Assembly (NCBI GenBank): GCA_004525355.1
Contig: SPCK01000107.1
Location: 1 to 7,028 of the forward strand
Origin: Spirochaetales bacterium
Lineage (GTDB): Bacteria; Spirochaetota; Spirochaetia; Treponematales; UBA12059
DNA: 7,028 bases
Direction of reading: 5' to 3'
Shown here: in pieces, positions 1 through 5,825 of the stretch
How positions within the stretch are numbered: the first letter of the stretch is position 1
Layout of the letters: each line of letters starts with the position of its first letter
Notes under the pieces: generated by a model
The model's database searches: none
The model's input: the letters and a program-made list of their open reading frames with translations, nothing else
Told to the model about the DNA's origin: nothing
Program-made: the position numbers and the translations under genes

Positions 1-33
1 CGCCGCGCAGACAGTACTCGAATACAGCATTTG

Positions 34-43
34 AAGGAGAAGG
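34..43 (+). promoter_or_regulatory. Ribosome binding site of cysK
   Basis: AAGGAGAAGG ends two bases before the ATG at 46, with the AAGGAG core nearer the ideal distance. It decides between the two in-frame starts, TTG at 31 and ATG at 46, in favour of the ATG. Confidence 0.85.
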
Positions 44-45
44 AC

Positions 46-984
46 ATGAAGTACGCAAAAAGTATAACTGAACTTGTGGGAAACACGCCCCTTGTCAAGG
101 TCAGGGCGGCCGGCGCCGCGACGGGAGCCATTGTGCTGGCCAAGCTGGAGTCATTCAATCCATTCTCCAGCGTCAAGGACCGGATTGGCCTGGCCATGAT
201 AGAAGCGGCCGAGAAGAGCGGAGCCCTAAAGCCCGGCGCGACCGTCATCGAGGCAACCTCCGGCAACACGGGCATAGCGCTCGCCGCCGTTGCGGCCGCC
301 AAGGGCTACCGCATCATCCTCACCATGCCCGACACGATGAGCGTCGAGCGGCGCAAGATTCTCTTGGCCTACGGCGCCCGGCTCGAGTTGACCGAAGGCA
401 CCAAGGGCATGAAGGGCGCGATCGCCAAGGCGGAGGAGCTGCTTGCGGCCACGCCGGGAGCCTTTATCCCGAGCCAGTTCGACAATCCGGCCAATCCCGA
501 GGTGCACAAAAGGACGACAGCGGAAGAAATCTGGCGCGACACCGACGGCACGGTCGATATTCTGGTGGCTGGTGTAGGCACGGGCGGCACCATCACCGGT
601 ATATCGTCGCTGCTCAAAGCGAAAAAGCCGACCGTCAGGACGGTTGCCGTCGAACCGGTTGATTCGCCCGTACTTTCCGGCGGCGCCCCCGGCCCACACA
701 AGATCCAGGGCATAGGCGCCGGTTTCATCCCGGCCAACTATGACGGGAAGGTCGTCGACGAGGTAATCAAGGCAAGCCATGAGGACGCGGGCGCCACTTC
801 CCGCAGACTCGCGAAGGAAGAAGGCATACTCGTCGGCATATCATCCGGTGCCGTAGTATGGGCTGCCATCGAGGTGGCCAGGCGCCCCGAGAGCATAGGC
901 AAGACCATCGTGGCCATACTGCCCGATACCGGCGAGCGCTACCTGTCAACCTGGCTGTTTGACGAACCGAGCACAATGAAATAA
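46..984 (+). CDS. cysK: Cysteine synthase A (O-acetylserine sulfhydrylase)
   Basis: This is a cytoplasmic PLP-dependent enzyme that makes L-cysteine from O-acetyl-L-serine and sulfide. The 312-residue product has the usual CysK length and motifs. They are the N-terminal [13 protein letters not shown] segment, the PLP lysine K44 in [11 protein letters not shown], the substrate loop TSGNTG, the glycine-rich phosphate-binding loop [10 protein letters not shown], the [10 protein letters not shown] segment, and the C-terminal [12 protein letters not shown] chose the ATG at 46. A strong purine-rich ribosome site (AAGGAGAAGG, 34-43) sits just before it, and that site would lie inside the coding region if the in-frame TTG at 31 were the start. 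The gene stands alone here and converges on the minus-strand nucleotidyltransferase gene. Only 45 bases of upstream DNA are visible, so its promoter and any sulfur-responsive control cannot be judged. The alternatives are CysM or cystathionine beta-synthase, but length and motifs favour CysK. Confidence 0.96.
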   Translation: MKYAKSITELVGNTPLVKVRAAGAATGAIVLAKLESFNPFSSVKDRIGLAMIEAAEKSGALKPGATVIEATSGNTGIALAAVAAAKGYRIILTMPDTMSVERRKILLAYGARLELTEGTKGMKGAIAKAEELLAATPGAFIPSQFDNPANPEVHKRTTAEEIWRDTDGTVDILVAGVGTGGTITGISSLLKAKKPTVRTVAVEPVDSPVLSGGAPGPHKIQGIGAGFIPANYDGKVVDEVIKASHEDAGATSRRLAKEEGILVGISSGAVVWAAIEVARRPESIGKTIVAILPDTGERYLSTWLFDEPSTMK

Positions 985-1020
985 GCAAGGACAAGTAGCG
1001 GACTCGCTCCAGGAGGGATG

Positions 1021-1052
1021 GGCTGTTGCCGCCTTGGGCGCTTCGGCCAGCC
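1021..1052. terminator. Possible hairpin terminator between convergent genes
   Basis: A GC-rich inverted repeat lies between the end of cysK and the end of the nucleotidyltransferase gene. GGCTG (1021-1025) and GCCG (1028-1031) pair with CGGC (1044-1047) and CAGCC (1048-1052). This gives nine pairs with a two-base bulge and a 12-base loop. Its place between two converging genes suits a shared terminator. There is no run of T on either strand after it, so intrinsic termination is doubtful. Confidence 0.35.
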
Positions 1053-1675
1053 TATTGGATCAGCGCCTCCCCGAGCCTCGTCATGCGATGGCGCACTTGA
1101 TGCCAAGTCCAGCCGTTCAAGTACTGGGGATCAGGCTCTCCTTCTGCGTCCTCGAACCAGTTAAGGCTTCGAATGGCCAGGAACCTTCCTGAGGAGCCAT
1201 ATTTTTCACAGAAATAGTCGATGGCGGCGGCAAGCGGAATGCTATTCTCATGCAACAGCAGAAGGTCGGAAAAATCCTTCTTGGATCCACGGTTCGTGAC
1301 AGCATTCACCTTCATCGCGGCCATATCAGGCAAGGAGAGGCACTGCAATGCATCCAGGCTGGTGTATTCACGCAGCAGCGGGTACGAATGATGGAGTATG
1401 TCAATTTTAATAGTGCCGGTTGTTGCGCAAAGACTGCCCGCCGTTCGGTTGACGATCTCGATATCGGGGAATAGCCTGACCAACGCTTCTTGAAGCTTGA
1501 TGGAATCAAAAGCGTCTGTAAGAAAATAATCGATATCGATCGACTTCCGGTGCCCAAAAAGGAGAGCCAGCGAAGTGCCGCCGCCCAAGGCAGCTCCGCG
1601 CAATTCGCCCATTGCGGCCATGGAATATAAAATCTCGAGCAACTCCGGCGATACGCTTTCGGGGTGCGCAATCAT
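1052..1675 (-). CDS. AbiEii/AbiGii-type nucleotidyltransferase (putative toxin)
   Basis: The 207-residue product belongs to the nucleotidyltransferase superfamily group that includes the AbiEii toxin. Some AbiEii-type toxins stop growth by nucleotidyl transfer to RNA. The substrate here is unknown. The visible motifs are GGGTSLALLFGHR with DID at residues 47-49 (the metal-binding aspartates), KIDIL with D92 (third acidic residue), and RGSKKDF at 129-135 (the KKDF motif of the family). The C-terminal segment FEDAEGEPDP is typical of relatives. All expected catalytic residues are present, so the protein looks intact. I chose the ATG at 1675 because it overlaps the stop of the upstream gene as ATGA, which implies translational coupling. 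A TTG three codons upstream (1684) is less likely. The DUF6922-like partner precedes it in the same operon, and the arrangement is that of a toxin-antitoxin pair. Toxicity is inferred from the family, not seen. Confidence 0.85.
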   Translation of the reverse strand: MIAHPESVSPELLEILYSMAAMGELRGAALGGGTSLALLFGHRKSIDIDYFLTDAFDSIKLQEALVRLFPDIEIVNRTAGSLCATTGTIKIDILHHSYPLLREYTSLDALQCLSLPDMAAMKVNAVTNRGSKKDFSDLLLLHENSIPLAAAIDYFCEKYGSSGRFLAIRSLNWFEDAEGEPDPQYLNGWTWHQVRHRMTRLGEALIQ

Positions 1676-1908
1676 GATGAACAAAATATCTTCAGGAAAT
1701 TGGCGCTTTTCGGGTCAAGTCGCAAAGTAGTAGAGATATTCTTCAGCTCCTTTTTCCCATATGCTTGGCGAATTACCAACCAGTCTTCCCAGGAACCACG
1801 TTGCAGCACCCGTTCGACTAGCCATCGTTCGTGTTTCTTGATATCCACTGTATTTTGATCGACATCCCAGAAGAGCCGCTGGGATAGCCTGTTTATGTGC
1901 TCATCCAT
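1672..1908 (-). CDS. DUF6922-like small protein, putative antitoxin partner
   Basis: This 78-residue protein shows the pattern of small proteins encoded just upstream of AbiEii-type nucleotidyltransferases: LFWDVD near residues 12-17, then a helix containing ERVLQRGSWEDW, then RLDPKSANFL near the C-terminus. I recall this family as DUF6922. No enzyme motif is visible, and a role as antitoxin or regulator is inferred only from the pairing. Its TGA stop (1672-1674) overlaps the ATG of the next gene. I chose the ATG at 1908 because the family similarity starts about ten residues downstream of it. The frame stays open upstream to about 2457, but that part has no family resemblance and runs antisense into the next gene. 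There is no Shine-Dalgarno sequence before the ATG, and a good promoter ends seven bases upstream, so the mRNA may be leaderless. An ATG at 1977 is a poorer alternative. Confidence 0.75.
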   Translation of the reverse strand: MDEHINRLSQRLFWDVDQNTVDIKKHERWLVERVLQRGSWEDWLVIRQAYGKKELKNISTTLRLDPKSANFLKIFCSS

Positions 1909-1915
1909 ACGAAAA

Positions 1916-1944
1916 AATATAGAGCACTTATAGCGTCCAGGCAA
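1916..1944 (-). promoter_or_regulatory. Sigma-70-like promoter of the toxin-antitoxin-like operon
   Basis: Reading the minus strand, TTGCCT (1944-1939) is followed after exactly 17 bases by TATATT (1921-1916). That is 4 of 6 and 5 of 6 matches to the bacterial consensus. Seven bases then separate the -10 box from the A of the ATG at 1908, so transcription should begin at or next to the start codon. Confidence 0.5.
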
Positions 1945-2165
1945 GTGAAAGCCCCCAACTCGATTTTTATGACCCATATATAGATTGACAACAAATAAAA
2001 TTCGCTCGAATATATAATTATTCAGAGTAACCGGGAGCAATTCCTGGCGAATTGCCATATAGGCAAGGTGATTGGCTGCTATCGGGGCGTTTTCAGCCTT
2101 GTGCCGTGCAGAATATCTTTTATCGCCTGGATAGATAATCATCGTTTGTTGTGCACAAAATAGCT

Positions 2166-2222
2166 TGCCCTTCCTGGGTGACGATTCCTGCCTGGTTTGA
2201 ACCCGGGAGGAACAGGAGGGCA
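2166..2222 (+). promoter_or_regulatory. Structured 5' leader that pairs with the ribosome binding site
   Basis: The RNA just before the ATG at 2225 can fold into a long hairpin. The outer stem is TGCCCT (2166-2171) and CCTG (2173-2176) with CAGG (2213-2216) and AGGGCA (2217-2222), ten pairs around one bulged base. Stacked inside it, 2185-2196 pairs with 2201-2212 through ten more pairs with two single mismatches and a TTGA loop. The Shine-Dalgarno sequence AGGAGGG (2214-2220) is entirely within the outer 3' arm. A second purine tract, GGGAGGAA (2205-2212), lies within the inner arm. This would limit translation unless opened. No known riboswitch class is recognised. Confidence 0.45.
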
Positions 2223-2224
2223 GA

Positions 2225-2968
2225 ATGGATTCAAGCAAGTGTCGGATTCTCGCGTTTGTGATTGTGCTGTGCTTGGGGGTTGCGTCCGTCTGGAGCGATG
2301 AGATCGTTACGAAGGACGGAAAGGTATACGAAGGCACGGTTGTCTCGGAAAACGCAACGGAAGTGATCATCAGGATCGGAAGCCGCGATCTGACAATCGC
2401 CGTCAAGGACATAGAGAAGATAACGTATCGTGAAGAACCTGGGGGTAAACCAGTCAAACTGGACGTAGACTTGTTGGAAACCTTCTACGCGCAAAGTCTG
2501 AGCATTACATCCGGAGCGCGCGGCGCCGGATATGGGGCAGGATCCTCGAGCGGGGCAGGATTCATATCCAGTTCCTGGGTTATCTGGAAGGGGTACAGTG
2601 GTTTCGAGAAAGTGAACGAACCCGAGTTCTTCCGGCTAGCCGGACGGGATGATCTAGCGGAAAAAGCGGAAAAGTATCGAAAAAGGGCTACCAATTGGTT
2701 GATCTTCGGTCTTGCAGGATTTGGTGGTGGAATCGGCATGGCGGTAGCCAGTGAGTTGGGCGAGAAACCTTCGGTCCCTCTTCTTATCGCGGGTGTAGTC
2801 ACCGCAAACGTTGGGTTTTGGGGAGGCAGTATATTCGGTTTTTTGCGTCTTCTTAGAAATGGCGTGGATATCAATACAGCGTCGGGCGTGGCTCGGATAT
2901 ATAATGAAAAGCTCCTGAAGGAGCTGGACATCGATGTTCCCTTGAACGAGATCAAGCCGCAGTTCTAG
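2225..2968 (+). CDS. Exported protein with SH3-like N-terminal domain and two membrane segments, function unknown
   Basis: I do not recognise a named family for this 247-residue protein. It starts with a signal-like segment: basic residues K5 and R7, a hydrophobic stretch at about 8-23, and possible cleavage near S24/D25. No lipobox is seen. Residues 25-68 (DEIVTKDGKVYEGTVV and following) match the pattern of short beta-barrel domains of the type D-x-I-x-x-K-D-G-x-x-x-x-G-x-V, seen in exported proteins of many bacteria. A Gly/Ser-rich linker covers about 97-117, followed by a charged stretch at about 126-155. Two hydrophobic, glycine-rich segments at about 157-176 and 184-207 probably span the membrane. 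The C-terminus has an A-x-x-Y-N-x-x-L pattern (about 223-230). The ATG at 2225 follows AGGAGGG at ideal spacing, within a hairpin. The gene is monocistronic here and converges on the C_GCAxxG_C_C gene. Coding is well supported; a cell-envelope location is inferred. Confidence 0.8.
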   Translation: MDSSKCRILAFVIVLCLGVASVWSDEIVTKDGKVYEGTVVSENATEVIIRIGSRDLTIAVKDIEKITYREEPGGKPVKLDVDLLETFYAQSLSITSGARGAGYGAGSSSGAGFISSSWVIWKGYSGFEKVNEPEFFRLAGRDDLAEKAEKYRKRATNWLIFGLAGFGGGIGMAVASELGEKPSVPLLIAGVVTANVGFWGGSIFGFLRLLRNGVDINTASGVARIYNEKLLKELDIDVPLNEIKPQF

Positions 2969-3033
2969 AATTCTGCCCAGATCAGTACGGCCTTGGTATT
3001 TCCAGGGATGCAGGCGGCGCCTTGCCTGTCGGA

Positions 3034-3558
3034 TTATCCTTTGACGGTCTCCATTGAGTGTTTTGGCCGGTTGCGATCCCTGAAATACTTGAGCAAAATC
3101 GCCACGATCGTCGAGGCCAAGGCAGCGCAGACGTTTCCTGAAAGCCCCAGCCCGCCGGCCAATCCCGCTATCGCGATATCTGCATCCTCGAAGTCCAATT
3201 GGAGGATTTCGGTAGCGGTCAAGAACGCGTATACAGCTCAGTTTGGTTGGCGGACTATGGCGGCGTATGCGCTCATCGCCGTCCGGGTTGCCATGAGGGT
3301 GACGCCGATAGCGCGCTCTCGATCGGGTATCCGTGCGGCGGCGCGAACGCCGGCAGCCATGGCCATTCCCCACAGTGTGACACAGGCTCCGCCCTTCTCC
3401 GCGAGGACGCCTCCGCAAAGCGGGTCTGACGCCTCTTCAAGTTTCTTGCGCTCCAGGCCGGCTGCCCAGTCGAGCAGCGTAAGCATTGTCTCGGAGCAAC
3501 TGAATCGTTTCCAGAATTCCGCTTTCACGGATTTCGGCTCGAGTGCCCGGTTCATCAT
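3034..3558 (-). CDS. C_GCAxxG_C_C-type redox protein with in-frame TGA (candidate selenoprotein, or nonsense-interrupted)
   Basis: Read through one TGA (3238-3240), this frame gives 174 residues. Without readthrough the product stops after 106. The first part matches the putative redox-active C_GCAxxG_C_C family: FSCSETML (C21), then PLCGGVLAEKGGACVTLWG (C48, C59), corresponding to the usual GG-x(n)-CG-x-x-WG-x-x-x-x-x-G segment. The family has two further cysteines. The TGA is codon 107, right after RQPN, where relatives as I recall them have NC followed by a Glu-Ile-Thr-like stretch. C144 in GNVCAAL would be the fourth. The sequence after the TGA continues in the same frame with a coding-like third-base preference and ends in a hydrophobic helix (about 127-157). 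I chose the ATG at 3558, with GAGG six bases upstream; a second ATG follows at once. It lies 81 bases downstream of thrC in the same direction, across an AT-rich spacer. The family match is fairly sure. The choice between Sec insertion and pseudogene is open. Confidence 0.7.
3238..3240 (-). other. In-frame TGA, candidate selenocysteine codon
   Basis: The only in-frame stop in the 3558-3034 reading frame is a TGA at codon 107, aligned by position with the third conserved cysteine of the C_GCAxxG_C_C family. Replacement of a redox cysteine by TGA is the classic sign of selenocysteine. Downstream, a hairpin with six pairs (3207-3202 with 3189-3184) starts 30 bases after the TGA. Its loop is far out and lacks an early G, so a bacterial SECIS element is not convincingly shown. 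Confidence 0.4.
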
Positions 3559-3639
3559 CCACCGCCTCGCCGCCGAAATCGACTTGCAGTCGGCAAAATC
3601 GTTAAAATAAGAATTAACTCACATATATTTCTATATCAA

Positions 3640-4908
3640 TTATTTTTCACGTTTCCAGGAAGACAACAAATATTCCTTGAAGGCGCGGGCATCGGGTTCC
3701 ATCTCCGCGGACAGGTTCTTTTTCCCGAGCGCCTCGGCGATGGCGGCGGGTACGGGCAGCTTTCTTCCAAGCGCCGATTCCACAGACTCCGCGAATTTTG
3801 CCGGGTGCGCCGTGCAGAGGAAGGCGCCGGTCTCGCCGGGTCGTAGGGAGCGTCGCAACGCTTTGTACGCCACGGCGCAATGCGGCTCGCCCGTGTAGCC
3901 GAGCGCATCGAGCGACCTGATCGCGGCTACGGTGTCGGCCTCGTCGACCACGCGCGCGTCCAGCGTCCATCCATTGTCGGAGAGCAGGTACTCGACGCGG
4001 GGCCAGTTGTTGGGGCGGCTGACGTCCATGGCGTTGGACGCCGTGGAAACTGTGGGTCGGGGTTCCCAGGTGCCGGTTTGCAGGTATCGCGGTACGGTGT
4101 CGTTTACGTTGGTGGCGGCGACGAAACGGGCTATCGGCGCGCCCATCGATTTGGCCATGAGGCCGGCGGTCAGGTCGCCGAAGTTCCCGGACGGCACGGA
4201 TACGACGAGGTTCTCCGTTCGCACGGCGGCGCAGAGGTCCCAGAAGTACAGGATCTGGGCGACGAGGCGGCTGACGTTGATGGAGTTGGCCGAGTTGAGC
4301 CCGAGCCTTGATGAAAGCGCCTGGTTGTCGAATGCGGTTTTGACGAGAGCCTGGCAGTCGTCGAAGCTGCCGTGCACCGCCAGTGTCTCGATGTTGCCGC
4401 CAAGCGTGCAGAAGAGTTGCTCCTGCGCATGGCTTATCCTGCCCTGTGGATACAGGACGACGACGCGTATGCCCGGAGCGTCCTTGAACGCATGGGCGAC
4501 CGCGGCGCCGGTGTCGCCGGATGTAGCCGTCAGGATGGTCATCGGGCCGTCGCCCCTGATCCGCGCCAGGCATTGTGCCATGAAACGGGCGCCATAGTCC
4601 TTGAACGCAAGCGTCGGGCCGTGGAACAGCTCGAGCGCGTACGCGTCACCGACCGGAACCGTCGGGGAATCGAAGGTAAAGGCGGCGGCGACCATCTCGT
4701 CGATCGTGGTACCCGAGAAATCCGGCGCCACGAACGGCTCGAGCAGAGTGCGATATCGGTCGAACCGGGACATGTCCAGCACGGCCGACGCGTCGAGGCG
4801 TGGGATCGCCATCGGGTGGAATAGTCCCTGGTCCGATCCAAGCCCGCGCCGTGCCGCTTCTGCAAAACTTACGCGCTCTTCCGGGCGCTTCAAATTGAAA
4901 TATTCCAT
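3640..4908 (-). CDS. thrC: Threonine synthase
   Basis: This PLP enzyme turns O-phospho-L-homoserine into L-threonine and phosphate, the last step of the pathway, in the cytoplasm. The 422 residues follow the enterobacterial ThrC type along the whole length. Visible features are the N-terminal YFNLKRPEERVSFAEA and GLGSDQGLF, the PLP lysine K103 in LFHGPTLAFKDYG, TATSGDTGAAVAHAF, LFCTLGGNIET, LNSANSINVSRL, the phosphate-binding VPSGNFGDLTAGL, ATNVNDTVPRYL, SNAMDVSRPNNWPRVE and, near the C-terminus, CTAHPAKFAESVE. The ATG at 4908 has AAAGGGA eight bases upstream and begins 23 bases after the thrB stop, so it is in one operon with thrB and thrA. The gene ends in TAA. No convincing terminator follows; the spacer to the next gene is AT-rich with only a weak GTTAA/TTAAC repeat (3601-3618). 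All key residues are present and nothing looks damaged. Confidence 0.97.
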   Translation of the reverse strand: MEYFNLKRPEERVSFAEAARRGLGSDQGLFHPMAIPRLDASAVLDMSRFDRYRTLLEPFVAPDFSGTTIDEMVAAAFTFDSPTVPVGDAYALELFHGPTLAFKDYGARFMAQCLARIRGDGPMTILTATSGDTGAAVAHAFKDAPGIRVVVLYPQGRISHAQEQLFCTLGGNIETLAVHGSFDDCQALVKTAFDNQALSSRLGLNSANSINVSRLVAQILYFWDLCAAVRTENLVVSVPSGNFGDLTAGLMAKSMGAPIARFVAATNVNDTVPRYLQTGTWEPRPTVSTASNAMDVSRPNNWPRVEYLLSDNGWTLDARVVDEADTVAAIRSLDALGYTGEPHCAVAYKALRRSLRPGETGAFLCTAHPAKFAESVESALGRKLPVPAAIAEALGKKNLSAEMEPDARAFKEYLLSSWKREK

Positions 4909-4931
4909 AGCATCAATCCCTTTCTTTTCGG

Positions 4932-5825
4932 TCAGACGAAGCGCGCGCCGATACTATCGACCTCGCAGAGAGTCGCGAACGCGCCCGGCGTGTTCACTAC
5001 CCAGGCTTTGGCGCGGCCTAGCGCCGTTTCCGCGGCGGCTGAATCGTCAAAAATAGCGAAGATGGTCGGCCCGGATCCGGAGATGCCGGCGGCAATGGCT
5101 CCGTCGTTCACGAGGCCATCCCTGATCGATTCGAATCCGGGTATCATCTGCGAACGCTGCGGTTCGATGATGGGGTCGACCATAAGGCTGGCGGCCAGGC
5201 TGCCGTCGCTTCGATGGAGAGCGTCGACGAACTTTCCGAGGCGAGCCGCGTGCTCGACGGCGTCGCGGAGCGGAATCGAGTCGGGGAGAAGCGCCCGCAT
5301 GGCCCTGGTTTCAAGCCGGATGCAGGGGTAGACGACCAGCCAGATCCAACCCGTGGGAACGGGCAGCGCGGACTCGCCGAGCCTGAGACCGCCGAGCGCG
5401 CAGGGCAGGATATTGTCCCAGTGCCGACCGCCCGACAGTTCGGTCTCCAGTTCTCCCATCAGCTCTGTCCCCGCGGGGTCGTCGAGCGGCCGACCGTAAT
5501 ACTCGTTGCAGGCCTTGACCGCCGCCACGACGCTCGCTGCCGATGAACCCAGGCCCGATCCTATGGGCACGCCCTTTCGCAATTCAAGCGATACAGGGGT
5601 CCGGCGGCCGCACGCATTCCGCACGCATTCCAGCGCCCGTTCAATGATATTGGGCCCCCGGATTTCGCTGGCGTAGGGTCCTGTGACAATGATGGTATCG
5701 GTCAGTGATTCGGCGATCAGGACCTCGTCGCCCAGGGATCCGGAGAGGGGTTTGAGCGCCACGCCCAGGTTGTCAAAGCCGACGTTCAGATTTGCGGATG
5801 TCGCCGGCGCGAATACACGTACCAT
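4932..5825 (-). CDS. thrB: Homoserine kinase
   Basis: This GHMP-family kinase phosphorylates L-homoserine with ATP to O-phospho-L-homoserine, the substrate of ThrC. The 297 residues carry all three GHMP motifs. They are motif 1 at the N-terminus (APATSANLNVGFDNLGVAL), the ATP-binding glycine/serine-rich loop VPIGSGLGSSAASVVAA (about residues 86-102), and motif 3 near the C-terminus, GISGSGPTIFAIF. The segment HWDNILPCALGG matches the substrate region of enterobacterial ThrB. The length is slightly below the roughly 310 residues of the E. coli enzyme. The ATG at 5825 directly abuts the TAG stop of thrA with no base between. GGGAGG (5836-5831), within the end of thrA, is its ribosome site at five-base spacing, so translation is very probably coupled. 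It ends with TGA 23 bases before thrC. Confidence 0.97.
   Translation of the reverse strand: MVRVFAPATSANLNVGFDNLGVALKPLSGSLGDEVLIAESLTDTIIVTGPYASEIRGPNIIERALECVRNACGRRTPVSLELRKGVPIGSGLGSSAASVVAAVKACNEYYGRPLDDPAGTELMGELETELSGGRHWDNILPCALGGLRLGESALPVPTGWIWLVVYPCIRLETRAMRALLPDSIPLRDAVEHAARLGKFVDALHRSDGSLAASLMVDPIIEPQRSQMIPGFESIRDGLVNDGAIAAGISGSGPTIFAIFDDSAAAETALGRAKAWVVNTPGAFATLCEVDSIGARFV

Larger units (their letters stand above)
1909..2224. other. Non-coding, AT-rich divergent spacer
   Basis: This stretch of about 316 bases separates the minus-strand DUF6922-like gene from the plus-strand exported-protein gene. The part from about 1909 to 2160 is much richer in A+T than the flanking genes; 1981-2040 is only about one third G+C. 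It holds the promoter described at 1916-1944, a 10-base perfect palindrome TTGTGCACAA (2149-2158), and the structured leader at 2166-2222. I found no recognisable gene in it. No convincing plus-strand promoter could be assigned. A GATAAT (2134-2139) resembles a -10 box but has no matching -35. Confidence 0.6.

Noticed and set aside
31..45. TTG start giving cysK five extra residues
   Set aside because: The extension covers the AAGGAGAAGG ribosome site, and the family's conserved N-terminus begins at the ATG at 46.
1909..2457. Upstream extension of the DUF6922-like gene frame
   Set aside because: It shows no family resemblance, crosses the AT-rich spacer and runs antisense through the signal peptide and SH3-like part of the well-supported plus-strand gene.
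3011..3028. CAGGC/GCCTG hairpin as a terminator of the exported-protein gene
   Set aside because: It has only five pairs and no T-run on either strand.
3238..3240. TGA explained by a reassigned genetic code
   Set aside because: TGA ends thrB and the DUF6922-like gene at sensible places, including an ATGA overlap, and the other genes use TGG for tryptophan.
2993..3610. Plus-strand frame of 205 codons opposite the C_GCAxxG_C_C gene
   Set aside because: It lacks a recognisable family. The opposite strand carries a clear family motif, so this is an antisense shadow.
3601..3639. Terminator (GTTAA/TTAAC hairpin) or promoter (TTGATA) between thrC and the redox-protein gene
   Set aside because: The stem is five mostly A-T pairs with an eight-base loop, and no -10 box lies at a proper distance from TTGATA. 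The spacer is AT-rich but nothing specific can be supported.
3880..4824. Long plus-strand frames antisense to thrC
   Set aside because: They result from the high third-position G+C of thrC on the other strand; thrC is certain over this whole range.
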